Below the pieces are notes generated by a model, which worked only from the letters and a program-made list of their open reading frames with translations, did not search any database and was not told the origin of the DNA. A stretch of 64,000 nt of DNA from an uncultured Odoribacter sp. Lineage in GTDB: Bacteria; Bacteroidota; Bacteroidia; Bacteroidales; Marinifilaceae. Shown here piece after piece: positions 1-9,112 of the stretch. The stretch covers positions 139,096-203,095 of the forward strand of contig CAJTPD010000005.1 of NCBI GenBank assembly GCA_910578105.1. The letters are read 5' to 3'. Every line of letters begins with the position of its first letter. The first letter of the stretch is position 1. The position numbers and the translations under genes were made by a program.

Positions 1-1909
1 TGGAATATGAAACAGTGATATTACCGCTGTACGTGTTACTTCTGCCAGTGGTATAATCATACGTTCCGCGCCGCAGAAATCCCTCTCCCGACTGATAATA
101 TTCATCATCTGTAAATTTGGAATGCTCCGCAGGCAAAAATTTATCGGCCGTATTGTCAGTGGCTGAGATTCCCACTTGTCCGCGAACAATAAAACCCGTC
201 AAAGGTTGCCATTCAATCGAGAAATTGTTGGTCAATGTCCGGTAATTAGCCTTGTCGAAACTGTTCAGGGTAGCATCATACAATGGATTCTGGTACCCCG
301 TATAATTTGCATGGAAACCATCAAACATCCGAATCAATTTGCCATTTTCATCATAAGGAGCGTTATAGGGCTGTTGTTTCACATAATCGCTGAAATTGCC
401 GTATTTACTCTCCCGGCTTTTAGTCACTCCGTAAGAAGCATAATTCTTGAAAGTGATGTTTTTCACCTTATACATCAATGTCAAAGAACCGTTGAATGCC
501 TTTCGCCAGGAATCTTTCATGGCACCGCGTATATCTTTGTAACCGGCAGTGGCACTCCAGCGGAATTCTTCACTACCCCCTTCCAAACGCAAATTGTAAT
601 GAGAACCTACACCTGTCTGCAAAGGTTTTCCCAACCAATCGGTATCCGTTCCGGCAGCAATTTCCCTCAAACGCTTGGAATAAGCCTCCTTAAACCAGAC
701 ATCATTACTCGGCGACTCACTTTTATACAAACCCAAATCCCATTCCAACTGTAACTTCTCGGCAGCATTGAGCATGTTGTACGAAGTCAGGTCCGGAATT
801 TCAAGGTCCATCCCAACCTCGGCACTCACCCGCAACTTTCCCACTTCCGGCTGTCTGGTCACCACGACAATAACCCCATTGGAACCACGCGACCCGTAAA
901 TAGCCGTAGCTGCCGCATCTTTCAGAATATTAATGGATTCTATCTCCTCGTCATTGTAGTCCATCAAACGTTCCAAAGCAATTTCAAAACCGTCCAGAAT
1001 AATCAACGGTGTATTTACAGAATTATTGGCATCCTGATTATACTCCGCCACATCCATCGGCAGGGAAGAATTACCCCGGATATTGATTTGCGGCAAATTG
1101 TTCGGATTACTTCCGTTCAGATTGTCCACCGCCATGTTGATAGATACATCTATATTTTTCAATGTTTGCAACAAATTTTGCCCTTTGTACACTTTCAGGT
1201 CTTCTTTAGACACAGAAGTCACAGCACCGGTATAACTCTCTTTGGCCTTTTTAAAGATACCCGTTACCACCACTTCGTCCATTTCTGTGGCATCTTCTTC
1301 CATAATCACCGTCAAAGATTTCGCGTCATTCACTTTGATTTCTTTGGTTTTCATTCCAACAAACGAAAAAACCAGAATATGTTCCATATTTTCCGGCAAA
1401 GTCAACTGAAAATGTCCATCCGCTCCGGTCACAATCCCTAATTGAGTTCCTTTCAATAAAATCGTCACTCCGGGCAAAGGCATTCCGCCCTTATCCGTTA
1501 CAATGCCGGTCAACGTAAGTTCCTTACCTGCCATTCCGGGAAAAGACAATTTCGGAGAAATAACAATGACGTCATCCTCCAGCCGATACCATAAACCGGT
1601 ATTTTTCAAACACACTCCCAGAATATCATTCAAATCCCGGTCTTCAGCCTCTACGCTAACCTTGCCTACATGCCGGAGCTCATTGCTGCTATACATGAAC
1701 TCATAACCGGACAACCGGGTTATCTCCTGAAAAATTTCCGGCAAAGTCTTATTTTTCGCTTCCAGGCTGAAACGGGTCTGCGAATGCGTCCGGGCTGAAA
1801 CCGTTGACAATCCCAGAATCAGCAAACAAATACAAATTTTCATAGTTAAATACATTTTCCGAACAATATCAGGCCACGACCCGACATCTAAATCTCGATT
1901 TTTTTTCAT
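1..1909 (-). CDS. SusC/RagA-type TonB-dependent receptor, 3' end outside window (SusC1)
   Basis: About 636 N-terminal residues are visible, read on the minus strand from an ATG at 1909 (in-frame ATGs at 1855 and 1843 are alternatives, the last directly preceding the hydrophobic signal MKICICLLILG). In order: signal peptide, STN domain (the short TonB/secretin domain typical of receptors that signal to FecR anti-sigma factors), a CarboxypepD_reg-like beta-sandwich containing GMPLPGVTILLKGT, and a TonB plug with DAAATAIYGSRGSNGVI, followed by the start of the barrel. SusC proteins are outer-membrane channels that import glycans or peptides with a SusD lipoprotein; the partner is not in the window. 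It lies 93 bp downstream of FecR1 on the same strand, so signalling through FecR1 and sigma1 is expected. The substrate cannot be read from the sequence. Confidence 0.93.
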   Translation of the reverse strand, partial: MKKNRDLDVGSWPDIVRKMYLTMKICICLLILGLSTVSARTHSQTRFSLEAKNKTLPEIFQEITRLSGYEFMYSSNELRHVGKVSVEAEDRDLNDILGVCLKNTGLWYRLEDDVIVISPKLSFPGMAGKELTLTGIVTDKGGMPLPGVTILLKGTQLGIVTGADGHFQLTLPENMEHILVFSFVGMKTKEIKVNDAKSLTVIMEEDATEMDEVVVTGIFKKAKESYTGAVTSVSKEDLKVYKGQNLLQTLKNIDVSINMAVDNLNGSNPNNLPQINIRGNSSLPMDVAEYNQDANNSVNTPLIILDGFEIALERLMDYNDEEIESINILKDAAATAIYGSRGSNGVIVVVTRQPEVGKLRVSAEVGMDLEIPDLTSYNMLNAAEKLQLEWDLGLYKSESPSNDVWFKEAYSKRLREIAAGTDTDWLGKPLQTGVGSHYNLRLEGGSEEFRWSATAGYKDIRGAMKDSWRKAFNGSLTLMYKVKNITFKNYASYGVTKSRESKYGNFSDYVKQQPYNAPYDENGKLIRMFDGFHANYTGYQNPLYDATLNSFDKANYRTLTNNFSIEWQPLTGFIVRGQVGISATDNTADKFLPAEHSKFTDDEYYQSGEGFLRRGTYDYTTGRSNTYSGNITVSYS

Positions 1910-1936
1910 AAATTTGTTTTGTTAAAATTAATAATT

Positions 1937-1994
1937 GCCATTTGCACAATGGCGTTAATAATTCTTTCCCGGGAAGATGCTGCACACATCTTCC
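1937..1994 (-). other. two hairpins between FecR1 and SusC1
   Basis: The gap between the anti-sigma and receptor genes holds two perfect stem-loops: GGAAGATG (1972-1979) with CATCTTCC (1987-1994), and GCCAT (1937-1941) with ATGGC (1949-1953). Neither is followed by a U-run on the minus strand, so an mRNA-processing or attenuation role is more likely than a full terminator. Function is inferred from position only. Confidence 0.5.
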
Positions 1995-2002
1995 TGTTTT
2001 TA

Positions 2003-3154
2003 TTATTCAGCAAATACTTCAATCACACGTCCGTCCTGCACAAAACGGATATGCGTCGTGAGTTCCAGTTTATTTAATACCTGCTCCAATTCCCGGTACT
2101 TCGGTAAATTCCCGGTAAAACGGATTTCCCGAACCTCCGGATTACGGAGAATAAATTCAACATCATACCAACGTCCTATTTTATGAATTACCTCCTCCAG
2201 CAAATCGTCATTAAATACAAAACGCTGGTCTTTCCAGGAAGTATAAGCTTTCACATCCACTTTCCGGATTTCCGGGCCTTCGGAACTATAATTCAACTGC
2301 TCACCGGGTTGCAATTCCCGGAAATAATTCTCCGCACGCACCTCCACTTTCCCTTGTACCAAAGTAGCCTGCTGAGTTTCCGAAGGATAAGCTTTTACAT
2401 TAAAAGAAGTCCCTAATACTTTGATGTCCAATTGTCCTGCTTTCACAACAAAAGGCCGGGAAACATTTTTCGCAACCTCAAAATAAGCCTCCCCTTCCAA
2501 CATGACCTCCCTCACCTCGCCGGTAAAAGCTACCGGATATTTCAATTCCGTTTCAGCATTCAGCCACACACGTGTACCGTCAGCCAGGATTAACTGGTAT
2601 TCTCCCCCCCGCGGAACCGTAATGGTATTATATCCCCCCAAAAAAACAGTATCGCCTGAAGAATAATCCAATCTTTTTCCCCGAACACAAATATCTGCAT
2701 TCCGCTCTTTTAACCGGGTTTCCAGACTATCCGACAACACCACCTGCTGTCCGTCCGACAAAGTCAACACAGCACCTGTTTTTCCCAGTTTAATCACACC
2801 TCCAACCGGCAGATTCGTGTCCACTCCATCCTGTGTACGAAATAAAAAAGCCAGTGCCACACCGATAATCAATGCCCCCATAGCAGCCGCACTCCCCCAG
2901 CGTTTCCCGATACGCAAACGGTCAGACTTCTGTTTACCGGACAAAAAACGGCAATATCCTTCCTCCACCTGAAACTGATAATGTTCGCTCCGGGCCTTTT
3001 CCAGAAATCCCGCCCGGACAAACTCCTGATACATCCGCGCATGCTCATCACTTTCAGCCACCCATTGAGTTAACTGTCTCTGCTCTTCGTCAGTAAGAAC
3101 ACCGACAATCGATTTTTGTATCAAGACCGCTATTTGAAAAGGATAATCCGTCAT
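2003..3154 (-). CDS. FecR family anti-sigma factor (FecR1)
   Basis: 383 aa. An N-terminal cytoplasmic helical part (about residues 1-80) would bind the sigma factor. One transmembrane helix lies near residues 88-107 (GALIIGVALAFLF). A periplasmic FecR domain follows (about 175-275; note VPRGGEYQLILADGTRVWLN and GEAYFEV), then a C-terminal DUF4974-like STN-contacting domain (about 310-380). The role known for the family is to hold an ECF sigma factor inactive until the STN domain of a ligand-loaded SusC receptor is sensed. It is divergent from sigma1 (start 3282) and upstream of SusC1. The usual Bacteroidales order is sigma then FecR on one strand, so the divergent arrangement is slightly unusual; the same arrangement recurs for sigma2/FecR2. 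Confidence 0.93.
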   Translation of the reverse strand: MTDYPFQIAVLIQKSIVGVLTDEEQRQLTQWVAESDEHARMYQEFVRAGFLEKARSEHYQFQVEEGYCRFLSGKQKSDRLRIGKRWGSAAAMGALIIGVALAFLFRTQDGVDTNLPVGGVIKLGKTGAVLTLSDGQQVVLSDSLETRLKERNADICVRGKRLDYSSGDTVFLGGYNTITVPRGGEYQLILADGTRVWLNAETELKYPVAFTGEVREVMLEGEAYFEVAKNVSRPFVVKAGQLDIKVLGTSFNVKAYPSETQQATLVQGKVEVRAENYFRELQPGEQLNYSSEGPEIRKVDVKAYTSWKDQRFVFNDDLLEEVIHKIGRWYDVEFILRNPEVREIRFTGNLPKYRELEQVLNKLELTTHIRFVQDGRVIEVFAE

Positions 3155-3272
3155 TTCTCTTTTTTTTGTTTTTATTAAAACATAACCTCAGGCCAAAAGT
3201 GTCAAAAAAAGAGAAAATATTTTATAGAATGAATATTCCTTTAAGAGAATTCTTTCATCTGTTCTTATTTCA

Positions 3273-3280
3273 TATTTTTG
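3273..3280 (+). promoter_or_regulatory. candidate -7 box TATTTTTG for sigma1
   Basis: Matches the Bacteroidetes -7 consensus TAnnTTTG. Only a weak TTTC lies where a -33 TTTG should be. If used, transcription would start close to 3287, which would favour the ATG at 3306 over 3282 as the sigma1 start. Confidence 0.35.
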
Positions 3281-3281
3281 T

Positions 3282-3929
3282 ATGGAAATTGAAACAATAA
3301 ATTTGATGTTATCACAACACCCATCCCCTCTATGGCTTGAACAATTGCATGCCGGGAAAGAAGAAGCCTACCGGATTCTTTTTGATGAATACTATCAGAT
3401 TCTGGGTGTGTTTGCCATGAAATATGTAAGAGACAAAGAGGTTGCCGAAGACATTGTACAGGATGTCATTCTGGAATTATACAACCGCCGGCTCCTGTTC
3501 AACTCCCTCCTTGCCCTCAAATCGTTTTTGTTTCTGTCCGTAAAAAACAGAGCCCTCAATTTCCTGCGCCACCGTCAGGCACAAGAACGCTACCTGAATT
3601 ATAAAACGGAAGAAGAGAGTTTTTTCCTGAACAATATCATCCGCGAGGAAGTATATTATCATCTGCAAAAAATGATTGGAGAACTCTCTGAACCGGTCCG
3701 AAAAATATATGAACTGACTTTACAGGAACTTTCCAATGAAGAAATTGCCGAACAGCTCGGCCTATCCGTCGATTCCGTCAAAGCTCACAAAAAACGGGGG
3801 AAACAGGTATTGAAAGGAAAACTAAAAGAATTATTGTTCTGCCGGACAAAATTTTTTCAATTGCATTATATACCAAAGAGTATAAACCTGAGATTACCCC
3901 TCAGTATCGCCATGGCGCGCTTAAAATGA
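3282..3929 (+). CDS. ECF RNA polymerase sigma factor, sigma-70 family (sigma1)
   Basis: 215 aa from ATG 3282 (207 aa if ATG 3306 is used). Region 2 is seen in ILFDEYYQILGVFAMKY with EVAEDIVQDVILELYN. Region 4 is the helix-turn-helix LSNEEIAEQLGLSVDSVKAHKKRG. This is the Bacteroidetes ECF type that pairs with FecR. The C-terminal tail after the region 4 helix (about 30 residues, RTKFFQLHYIPKSI onward) is longer than usual and is encoded in DNA that overlaps the 3' end of the convergent sigma2 gene by 64 bp. Expected partners are FecR1 (divergent) and SusC1. The tail may be a read-on into the neighbour after loss of an earlier stop, or a real extension. Confidence 0.9.
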   Translation: MEIETINLMLSQHPSPLWLEQLHAGKEEAYRILFDEYYQILGVFAMKYVRDKEVAEDIVQDVILELYNRRLLFNSLLALKSFLFLSVKNRALNFLRHRQAQERYLNYKTEEESFFLNNIIREEVYYHLQKMIGELSEPVRKIYELTLQELSNEEIAEQLGLSVDSVKAHKKRGKQVLKGKLKELLFCRTKFFQLHYIPKSINLRLPLSIAMARLK

Positions 3930-4426
3930 GTCTTTACCGTAGTTTCTGCTATATTCATCCGGACTGCAATTTCTTTGATTTTTTTCTTCTCGACAATATG
4001 GAGTAACACAACTTCTTTTTGTTTTTCAGGCAATGTATCCAGGATAGCTTTCAGACGTCCATAAATATCGTCATCGGTTTCCGGTTCTGCGATACCGGAA
4101 AACAACATAGCCTCAATGATTTTGTCCTGATGTTTACATTGAATCTCCAGGTCCCGCAAGTAATTCAAACAATTGTTCCGGATAATACCGAGCATGTAAT
4201 AAAATATGGACTTTTTTTCATCATATCTTTCCGGATGAGACCACAAGGAAAGAAAAGCATCCTGCACTAAATCTTCCGCTTGTTTCCAATCGTAAAGATA
4301 ACGCATGGCATAACGTTGCAAAGGAAGAAATGAAGTTTCATACAATTCATGAAAAGCGTCCAAGTTCCTTTTTTTTATCCGGACCCCTAACTTATCTTCC
4401 CCTATGAATTTATTTATTCTTGCCAT
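3866..4426 (-). CDS. ECF RNA polymerase sigma factor (sigma2)
   Basis: 186 aa from the ATG at 4426 (MARINKFIGEDKL). The longer open frame reaching back to 4591 would overlap FecR2 and begins with sequence unlike sigma factors, so it was not used. Region 2 (AFHELYETSFLPLQRYAMRY, DWKQAEDLVQDAFLSLW) and region 4 (LPEKQKEVVLLHIVEKKKIKEIA, then TTVKTHFKRAM) are clear. It is divergent from FecR2 by 88 bp and would be controlled by it, directing transcription of the SusC2-SusD operon. Its 3' end overlaps sigma1 tail to tail by 64 bp. Confidence 0.92.
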   Translation of the reverse strand: MARINKFIGEDKLGVRIKKRNLDAFHELYETSFLPLQRYAMRYLYDWKQAEDLVQDAFLSLWSHPERYDEKKSIFYYMLGIIRNNCLNYLRDLEIQCKHQDKIIEAMLFSGIAEPETDDDIYGRLKAILDTLPEKQKEVVLLHIVEKKKIKEIAVRMNIAETTVKTHFKRAMAILRGNLRFILFGI

Positions 4427-4514
4427 GAAATTTTCAGCAAAGATACTTTTTTCTAATATACGGTGTCCTCCATTTTTTGATTCAATGTAAATAATATAAA
4501 AGAAAGCGTGGTTT

Positions 4515-5687
4515 ATGGAAACAAATTCTATTAGCTGGGAGATTTTATTGAAAAGTATCCGGCAAACATTATCTTCTGAAGAAGAAGTCATTTTTCAGAA
4601 GTGGTTGGCCCGGGATATACGGCATAAAGAATATTATAAGAAAATGTACCGGGTTTGGTCGTCGGAGGATACTACTTATGATTTGTACACCGATGTGGCT
4701 CAAATGAAAACCCGTTTTGACGATTATGTCCGGAACGAACGGAAAGTAAAACAACGGAAAATATTGGGATATGTATATCGTTCGGTAGCTTGTCTGTTGT
4801 TGCTGCTCACTGTGGGTGGAGGAATAATGTTGCTGCAGAAAGAAAAACAGGGACAGGAAAACGATAATCAGCTCGCCGGTGCCATTTTTCCGGGCACAGG
4901 AAAAGCCATTATCCTTTTACCGAACGGCGAAAAAGTAGATATTGATTGGTTAGCCGACTCTCTCCCTTATCAGACAGCAGGGTTGAGTGTTGAAAAGGAT
5001 TCCGGAATAATCAAATACACAGAACAACAGCAGTCCGATTCTGATTATCACACCATTGTTATACCGAGAGGAGGAGAATATCAGGTGAAGTTAAGCGATG
5101 GAACAAGGGTTTGGCTGAATTCAGATTCAAAATTGAAAATTCCGACCTCTTTCGTGGGAAATGAAAGAAGGGTCTTTTTGTCGGGAGAAGCTTATTTCGA
5201 CGTAGTGAAAAATGACCGTAAGCCTTTTATTGTCGAAACGGATTTGGGAAATATAAAAGTTTACGGAACGGTATTTAATGTAAAACGTTATTCCGGCGAC
5301 AGGCAATTGAAAGCAACTTTAGTTGAAGGTAGTATAGGATTTAGCACCGATAAGACGACAGAGTGGAAACTCCAGCCCGGCTACCAGTTAAGCCTCCTGG
5401 AAGGGAAAAGTGAACCGATTGTGGAAAAAGTAAAGATTTATAATGAAATAGCCTGGAAAAATCAACGTTTTTGTTTTGAAAACAGAACCTTAGAATCGAT
5501 AGTCCAGGATATTGAAAGATGGTATAACGTCAAGATTGTTTTCGAAAGTCCCTCATTAAAACAACTGCAATTTTCAGGTTCTTTGAGCCGGTACGGTGAG
5601 ATAGAAACCTTACTGCGTTTTTTTGAAGAAAGTGCGGATATCCGATTTTCAGTCGACAACCATACAATTACAGTGAAAAGAAAATAA
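4515..5687 (+). CDS. FecR family anti-sigma factor (FecR2)
   Basis: 390 aa. Cytoplasmic N-terminal part (1-88), one transmembrane helix (about 90-107, SVACLLLLLTVGGGIMLL), periplasmic FecR domain with VIPRGGEYQVKLSDGTRVWLN and GEAYFDVV, then a C-terminal DUF4974-like domain ending in ITVKRK. It transmits the state of the SusC2 receptor to sigma2. It precedes susC2 by 86 bp, with a large hairpin in the gap, and is probably co-transcribed with it. It is paralogous to FecR1 with the same domain order and length. Confidence 0.93.
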   Translation: METNSISWEILLKSIRQTLSSEEEVIFQKWLARDIRHKEYYKKMYRVWSSEDTTYDLYTDVAQMKTRFDDYVRNERKVKQRKILGYVYRSVACLLLLLTVGGGIMLLQKEKQGQENDNQLAGAIFPGTGKAIILLPNGEKVDIDWLADSLPYQTAGLSVEKDSGIIKYTEQQQSDSDYHTIVIPRGGEYQVKLSDGTRVWLNSDSKLKIPTSFVGNERRVFLSGEAYFDVVKNDRKPFIVETDLGNIKVYGTVFNVKRYSGDRQLKATLVEGSIGFSTDKTTEWKLQPGYQLSLLEGKSEPIVEKVKIYNEIAWKNQRFCFENRTLESIVQDIERWYNVKIVFESPSLKQLQFSGSLSRYGEIETLLRFFEESADIRFSVDNHTITVKRK

Positions 5688-5691
5688 AAAA

Positions 5692-5737
5692 TAGAGAATG
5701 TCTCTGCAAGCCGGCAAACTTTAGAGAACATTCTCTA
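5692..5737 (+). other. strong hairpin between FecR2 and SusC2
   Basis: TAGAGAATGT (5692-5701) is the exact reverse complement of 5728-5737, and CTCT (5702-5705) pairs with AGAG (5723-5726) across a one-base bulge, giving about 14 base pairs closed by a 17-nt loop. There is no T-run behind it, so it is not a canonical terminator. A role in mRNA stability or in uncoupling anti-sigma from receptor expression is inferred. Confidence 0.6.
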
Positions 5738-5773
5738 CACATTCATTAATATTAACGAATTATAAACAAATGT

Positions 5774-8700
5774 ATGAAAAAAAAAGCACCTGACAGGTAT
5801 GTATTGCCTGAATTTTTAAGAAAAATGTTAACGGTTGCGCACTTGTTGTTCATTTTTTCGCTGTCCTATGCAGCAACGGATAATGATACAAAACTGGTAA
5901 CGTTTGCAGTGAAGTCCGAGAGTTTAAATGATGTCCTGATAAAGTTCAAAGATCAAACCGGAATAGATATTTTATTTAACAAACAGCTTATCGGAAACCG
6001 GAAATGCAACGATTTTGAAGTTGTAAATCAACCTGTCGAAATAGTACTGAGTAAAATTCTGGAAGGGACAGGTTTTGAATTTTCGAAAGTGGACGGAGTA
6101 TATGTCATTAAAAAAAGCACAGAAAAAATCATACCGTCCGCAGAGCCTTTATCCATCTCCGGTGTGGTGGTCGGACCGGATGGAATACCATTGCCGGGAG
6201 TGACCGTTTTGGTAAAAGGCACTTCCTTAGGAAGTGCAACCGATACAGAGGGAAAATTTAAATTGTCACTTTCCTCCCAAGAAAACATAGTCCTGGTATT
6301 TTCGTTCGTCGGCATGCAAACAAAAGAAGTTCCTTATAAAGGAGAAGCCGAAATGAAAGTACTCCTGGAAACCAATGTGACTGAAATGGAACAGGTCGTA
6401 GTCACCGGTATTTTTACCCGCAAGGCAGAAAGTTATACGGGTGCTGCGACAACCATAAAGAAAGAGGAATTACAGAAAATGGGAAACCAAAATGTCTTAC
6501 AATCTTTGAAAAGTTTAGACCCGGCCTTTCATATTATAGAAAATAATGATTTCGGTTCGGACCCGAACAAAGCTCCCCAAATTCAATTGCGTGGTCAACA
6601 ATCCATGCCCGATATAAAAGGGACCTACAATGGAAATCCCAATCAACCGCTTTTTATTCTGGATGGTTTCGAAACGGACATTACAACCATTTACGATTTG
6701 GATATGAATCGGGTGGAAACTATTGTATTGCTGAAAGATGCCGCAGCAAAAGCCATTTACGGAGCAAAAGCGGCCAACGGCGTAGTGGTCATCGAAACCC
6801 GCCAACCCAAAGCCGGGAAAATGAGAATTTCATACAAAGGAGATTTGAATTTAACGGTTCCCGATTTAACAGGCTATAATCTTTGTGATGCACGCGAAAA
6901 ATACGAGGTGGACAAAGTGCACGGACGTTATTCAGACCCTTGGTTTTGGGAACAGTACCTGAACAATATCAACTCGGAAATAGAACGCGGAGTTAACACA
7001 GATTGGCTGGCACAACCTTTACGTACGGGAGTGGGCCATCGGCATTCTCTGTATCTGGACGGCGGAGACAAGCATTTACGCTATGGCGTGGATTTGCTCT
7101 ATAATGAAATTAAAGGTGTCATGAAAGAGTCCGACCGGAAAACATTCACAGGAGGAATTACCCTGGCTTACCGTTATAAAGACCTGCTGTTCCGAAATCA
7201 GTTGAGCACCACCCTGAACCGTGCCAATGACTCTCCCTATGGCTCTTTTGCCGAATATGCGGAATTGAATCCTTACTGGACACCTTATGATGAAAACGGG
7301 GAGTTAAAGCAGATTGCAGGTTCTACTGGCGGCGGCGGCCGGGTCGGGACCACCTGCGGAAATCCGTTATGGAATGCTTCTATCGGTACTAAAAATTTCA
7401 GTAAATATACCGGTATTACCAATAATTTTTACATTGAATGGCAGGCATTGACCTCATTGAAGTTTATCGGACGTCTGGGATTATCGAAAACACTCAATGC
7501 CCGGGAAGATTTTTACCCGGCAGCACACACCAGATTCCTGGGGTATCCGGAAGACAAATTTTTTGAAAAAGGTTTATACAGCAAACTGGAAGGAGAAAGC
7601 AGCCATATTAATCTGGATATGACGGCAAATTACTCTTTGTTGCTGGATAAGCATCAACTTTTCCTGAATCTGAATTACAAAATGGAACAAAGCCGTTCGG
7701 AAGAAGTTACTTTTACTATGGTCGGTTTCCCGAATGACCAGAGCGGTTTTATCACTTCAGGCCTGGGATTCAACAAGAGTGATTATCCTCCGTTCGGAAA
7801 CGAAGCCATTAGCCGGGAAATAGGTGTTTTGTCCGCTTTAAACTATTCCTACGACGATCGTTACTTGGCTGATTTGTCGTATCGCGCCAGTGCTTCTTCC
7901 CGCTTCGGACAAGATAAACGGTGGGGACAATTTTGGTCGGCAGGTATCGGATGGAACTTCCACAAAGAACATTTCATGGAACAGGCAGAATGGCTGAAAC
8001 AATTTAAATTGCGAGCCTCAACCGGTTATACCGGAGCACAGAATTTCAATCCGTATCAGGCATTGGCTATGTTTGGTTATCATCAGACCCAAGCCTACGA
8101 CAACTGGCTCGGTTCTTATTTAATGGCTTTGCCTAACGATGACCTGAAATGGCAGAAAACCCAGGATTACAATATAGGATTCGACCTGAATCTTTGGGGA
8201 CGCCTTATGATTGTATACGACTATTACGTACAGCAAACCAAGGACCAGTTACTGGCCTTGACTATCCCGCCTTCAATGGGATTTACCAGTTACATGGAAA
8301 ATATCGGAAGTACGGAAAACAAAGGGATGGAGCTGAAATTAAATGCCCATCTGCTGTATGATGTGGAAAACGACCGTTATTTAAGTACATCTTTCTCTAT
8401 TGCCAAAAATACGAATAAACTCAAGAAAATATCGAATGCATTAAGAAGTTATAACGATGAGGTAGATAAAGAAATATTGGATGGGAATACCAACAGGCCC
8501 CAAACCCGTTTTATCGAAGGTTCGTCTATGAATGCCATTTGGGCCGTACGTTCCTTGGGTATTGATCCGGCTACGGGAGATGAAATTTTCCTGACAAAAG
8601 ACGGAGAAACAACGACAGAATGGAAAGCCGAAGACCAAGTAGTATGTGGGGACGCCATGCCCAAATGTTCGGGTACTTTTGGAATAAATATGGATTACCG

Positions 8701-9109
8701 GGGTATTTTCCTGAATATGTCCTTTTATTATCAATTCGGCGGTCAGATTTACAACCAGACCTTGGTTGACCGGGTAGAAAATGCAAATGTCAGCTTAAAT
8801 GTAGACAAACGAATTTATAATGCGGTATGGAAAAAACCGGGAGACCGGGTCGATTTTTCCTATAATCCTTCCAGGCTGACTAAACCCAGTTCCCGCTTTG
8901 TGCAGGATTTGAATGAATTGCGTTTGTCGTCTTTGAATGTCGGGTATGATTTCCGGCATTGTACTTTCCTGAAAAAGAGCCGGCTGCAACAATTAAAGGC
9001 CAGTTTTTATATGGATGATGTGTTCCGGGCTTCCACCGTAAAAACCGAACGCGGGTTGACTTATCCGTTTGCACGTACTTTCTCGTTTTCTTTACAAGCA
9101 ACCTTTTAA
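5774..9109 (+). CDS. SusC/RagA-type TonB-dependent receptor with STN domain (SusC2)
   Basis: 1111 aa, full length for the family. Signal peptide (about 1-35), STN domain (about 40-115), CarboxypepD_reg-like domain (about 127-210; GIPLPGVTVLVKGTSLG), TonB plug (about 218-345; LKDAAAKAIYGAKAANGVVV), then a 22-strand barrel to the C-terminal aromatic residue (FSFSLQATF). Outer-membrane importer working with the SusD encoded 3 bp downstream. The STN domain and the upstream sigma2/FecR2 genes show cis-regulated trans-envelope signalling. The cargo is not identifiable; the absence of glycoside hydrolases or sulfatases in the operon and the presence of a thioredoxin-like gene argue weakly against a complex glycan and would fit peptide or glycoprotein uptake. 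Confidence 0.96.
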   Translation: MKKKAPDRYVLPEFLRKMLTVAHLLFIFSLSYAATDNDTKLVTFAVKSESLNDVLIKFKDQTGIDILFNKQLIGNRKCNDFEVVNQPVEIVLSKILEGTGFEFSKVDGVYVIKKSTEKIIPSAEPLSISGVVVGPDGIPLPGVTVLVKGTSLGSATDTEGKFKLSLSSQENIVLVFSFVGMQTKEVPYKGEAEMKVLLETNVTEMEQVVVTGIFTRKAESYTGAATTIKKEELQKMGNQNVLQSLKSLDPAFHIIENNDFGSDPNKAPQIQLRGQQSMPDIKGTYNGNPNQPLFILDGFETDITTIYDLDMNRVETIVLLKDAAAKAIYGAKAANGVVVIETRQPKAGKMRISYKGDLNLTVPDLTGYNLCDAREKYEVDKVHGRYSDPWFWEQYLNNINSEIERGVNTDWLAQPLRTGVGHRHSLYLDGGDKHLRYGVDLLYNEIKGVMKESDRKTFTGGITLAYRYKDLLFRNQLSTTLNRANDSPYGSFAEYAELNPYWTPYDENGELKQIAGSTGGGGRVGTTCGNPLWNASIGTKNFSKYTGITNNFYIEWQALTSLKFIGRLGLSKTLNAREDFYPAAHTRFLGYPEDKFFEKGLYSKLEGESSHINLDMTANYSLLLDKHQLFLNLNYKMEQSRSEEVTFTMVGFPNDQSGFITSGLGFNKSDYPPFGNEAISREIGVLSALNYSYDDRYLADLSYRASASSRFGQDKRWGQFWSAGIGWNFHKEHFMEQAEWLKQFKLRASTGYTGAQNFNPYQALAMFGYHQTQAYDNWLGSYLMALPNDDLKWQKTQDYNIGFDLNLWGRLMIVYDYYVQQTKDQLLALTIPPSMGFTSYMENIGSTENKGMELKLNAHLLYDVENDRYLSTSFSIAKNTNKLKKISNALRSYNDEVDKEILDGNTNRPQTRFIEGSSMNAIWAVRSLGIDPATGDEIFLTKDGETTTEWKAEDQVVCGDAMPKCSGTFGINMDYRGIFLNMSFYYQFGGQIYNQTLVDRVENANVSLNVDKRIYNAVWKKPGDRVDFSYNPSRLTKPSSRFVQDLNELRLSSLNVGYDFRHCTFLKKSRLQQLKASFYMDDVFRASTVKTERGLTYPFARTFSFSLQATF

Positions 9110-9112
9110 TCG

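Noticed and set aside
4427..4591. Longer N-terminus of sigma2
   Set aside because: It would overlap the start of FecR2 on the opposite strand and adds sequence unlike sigma factors; the ATG at 4426 gives a normal-length ECF sigma.
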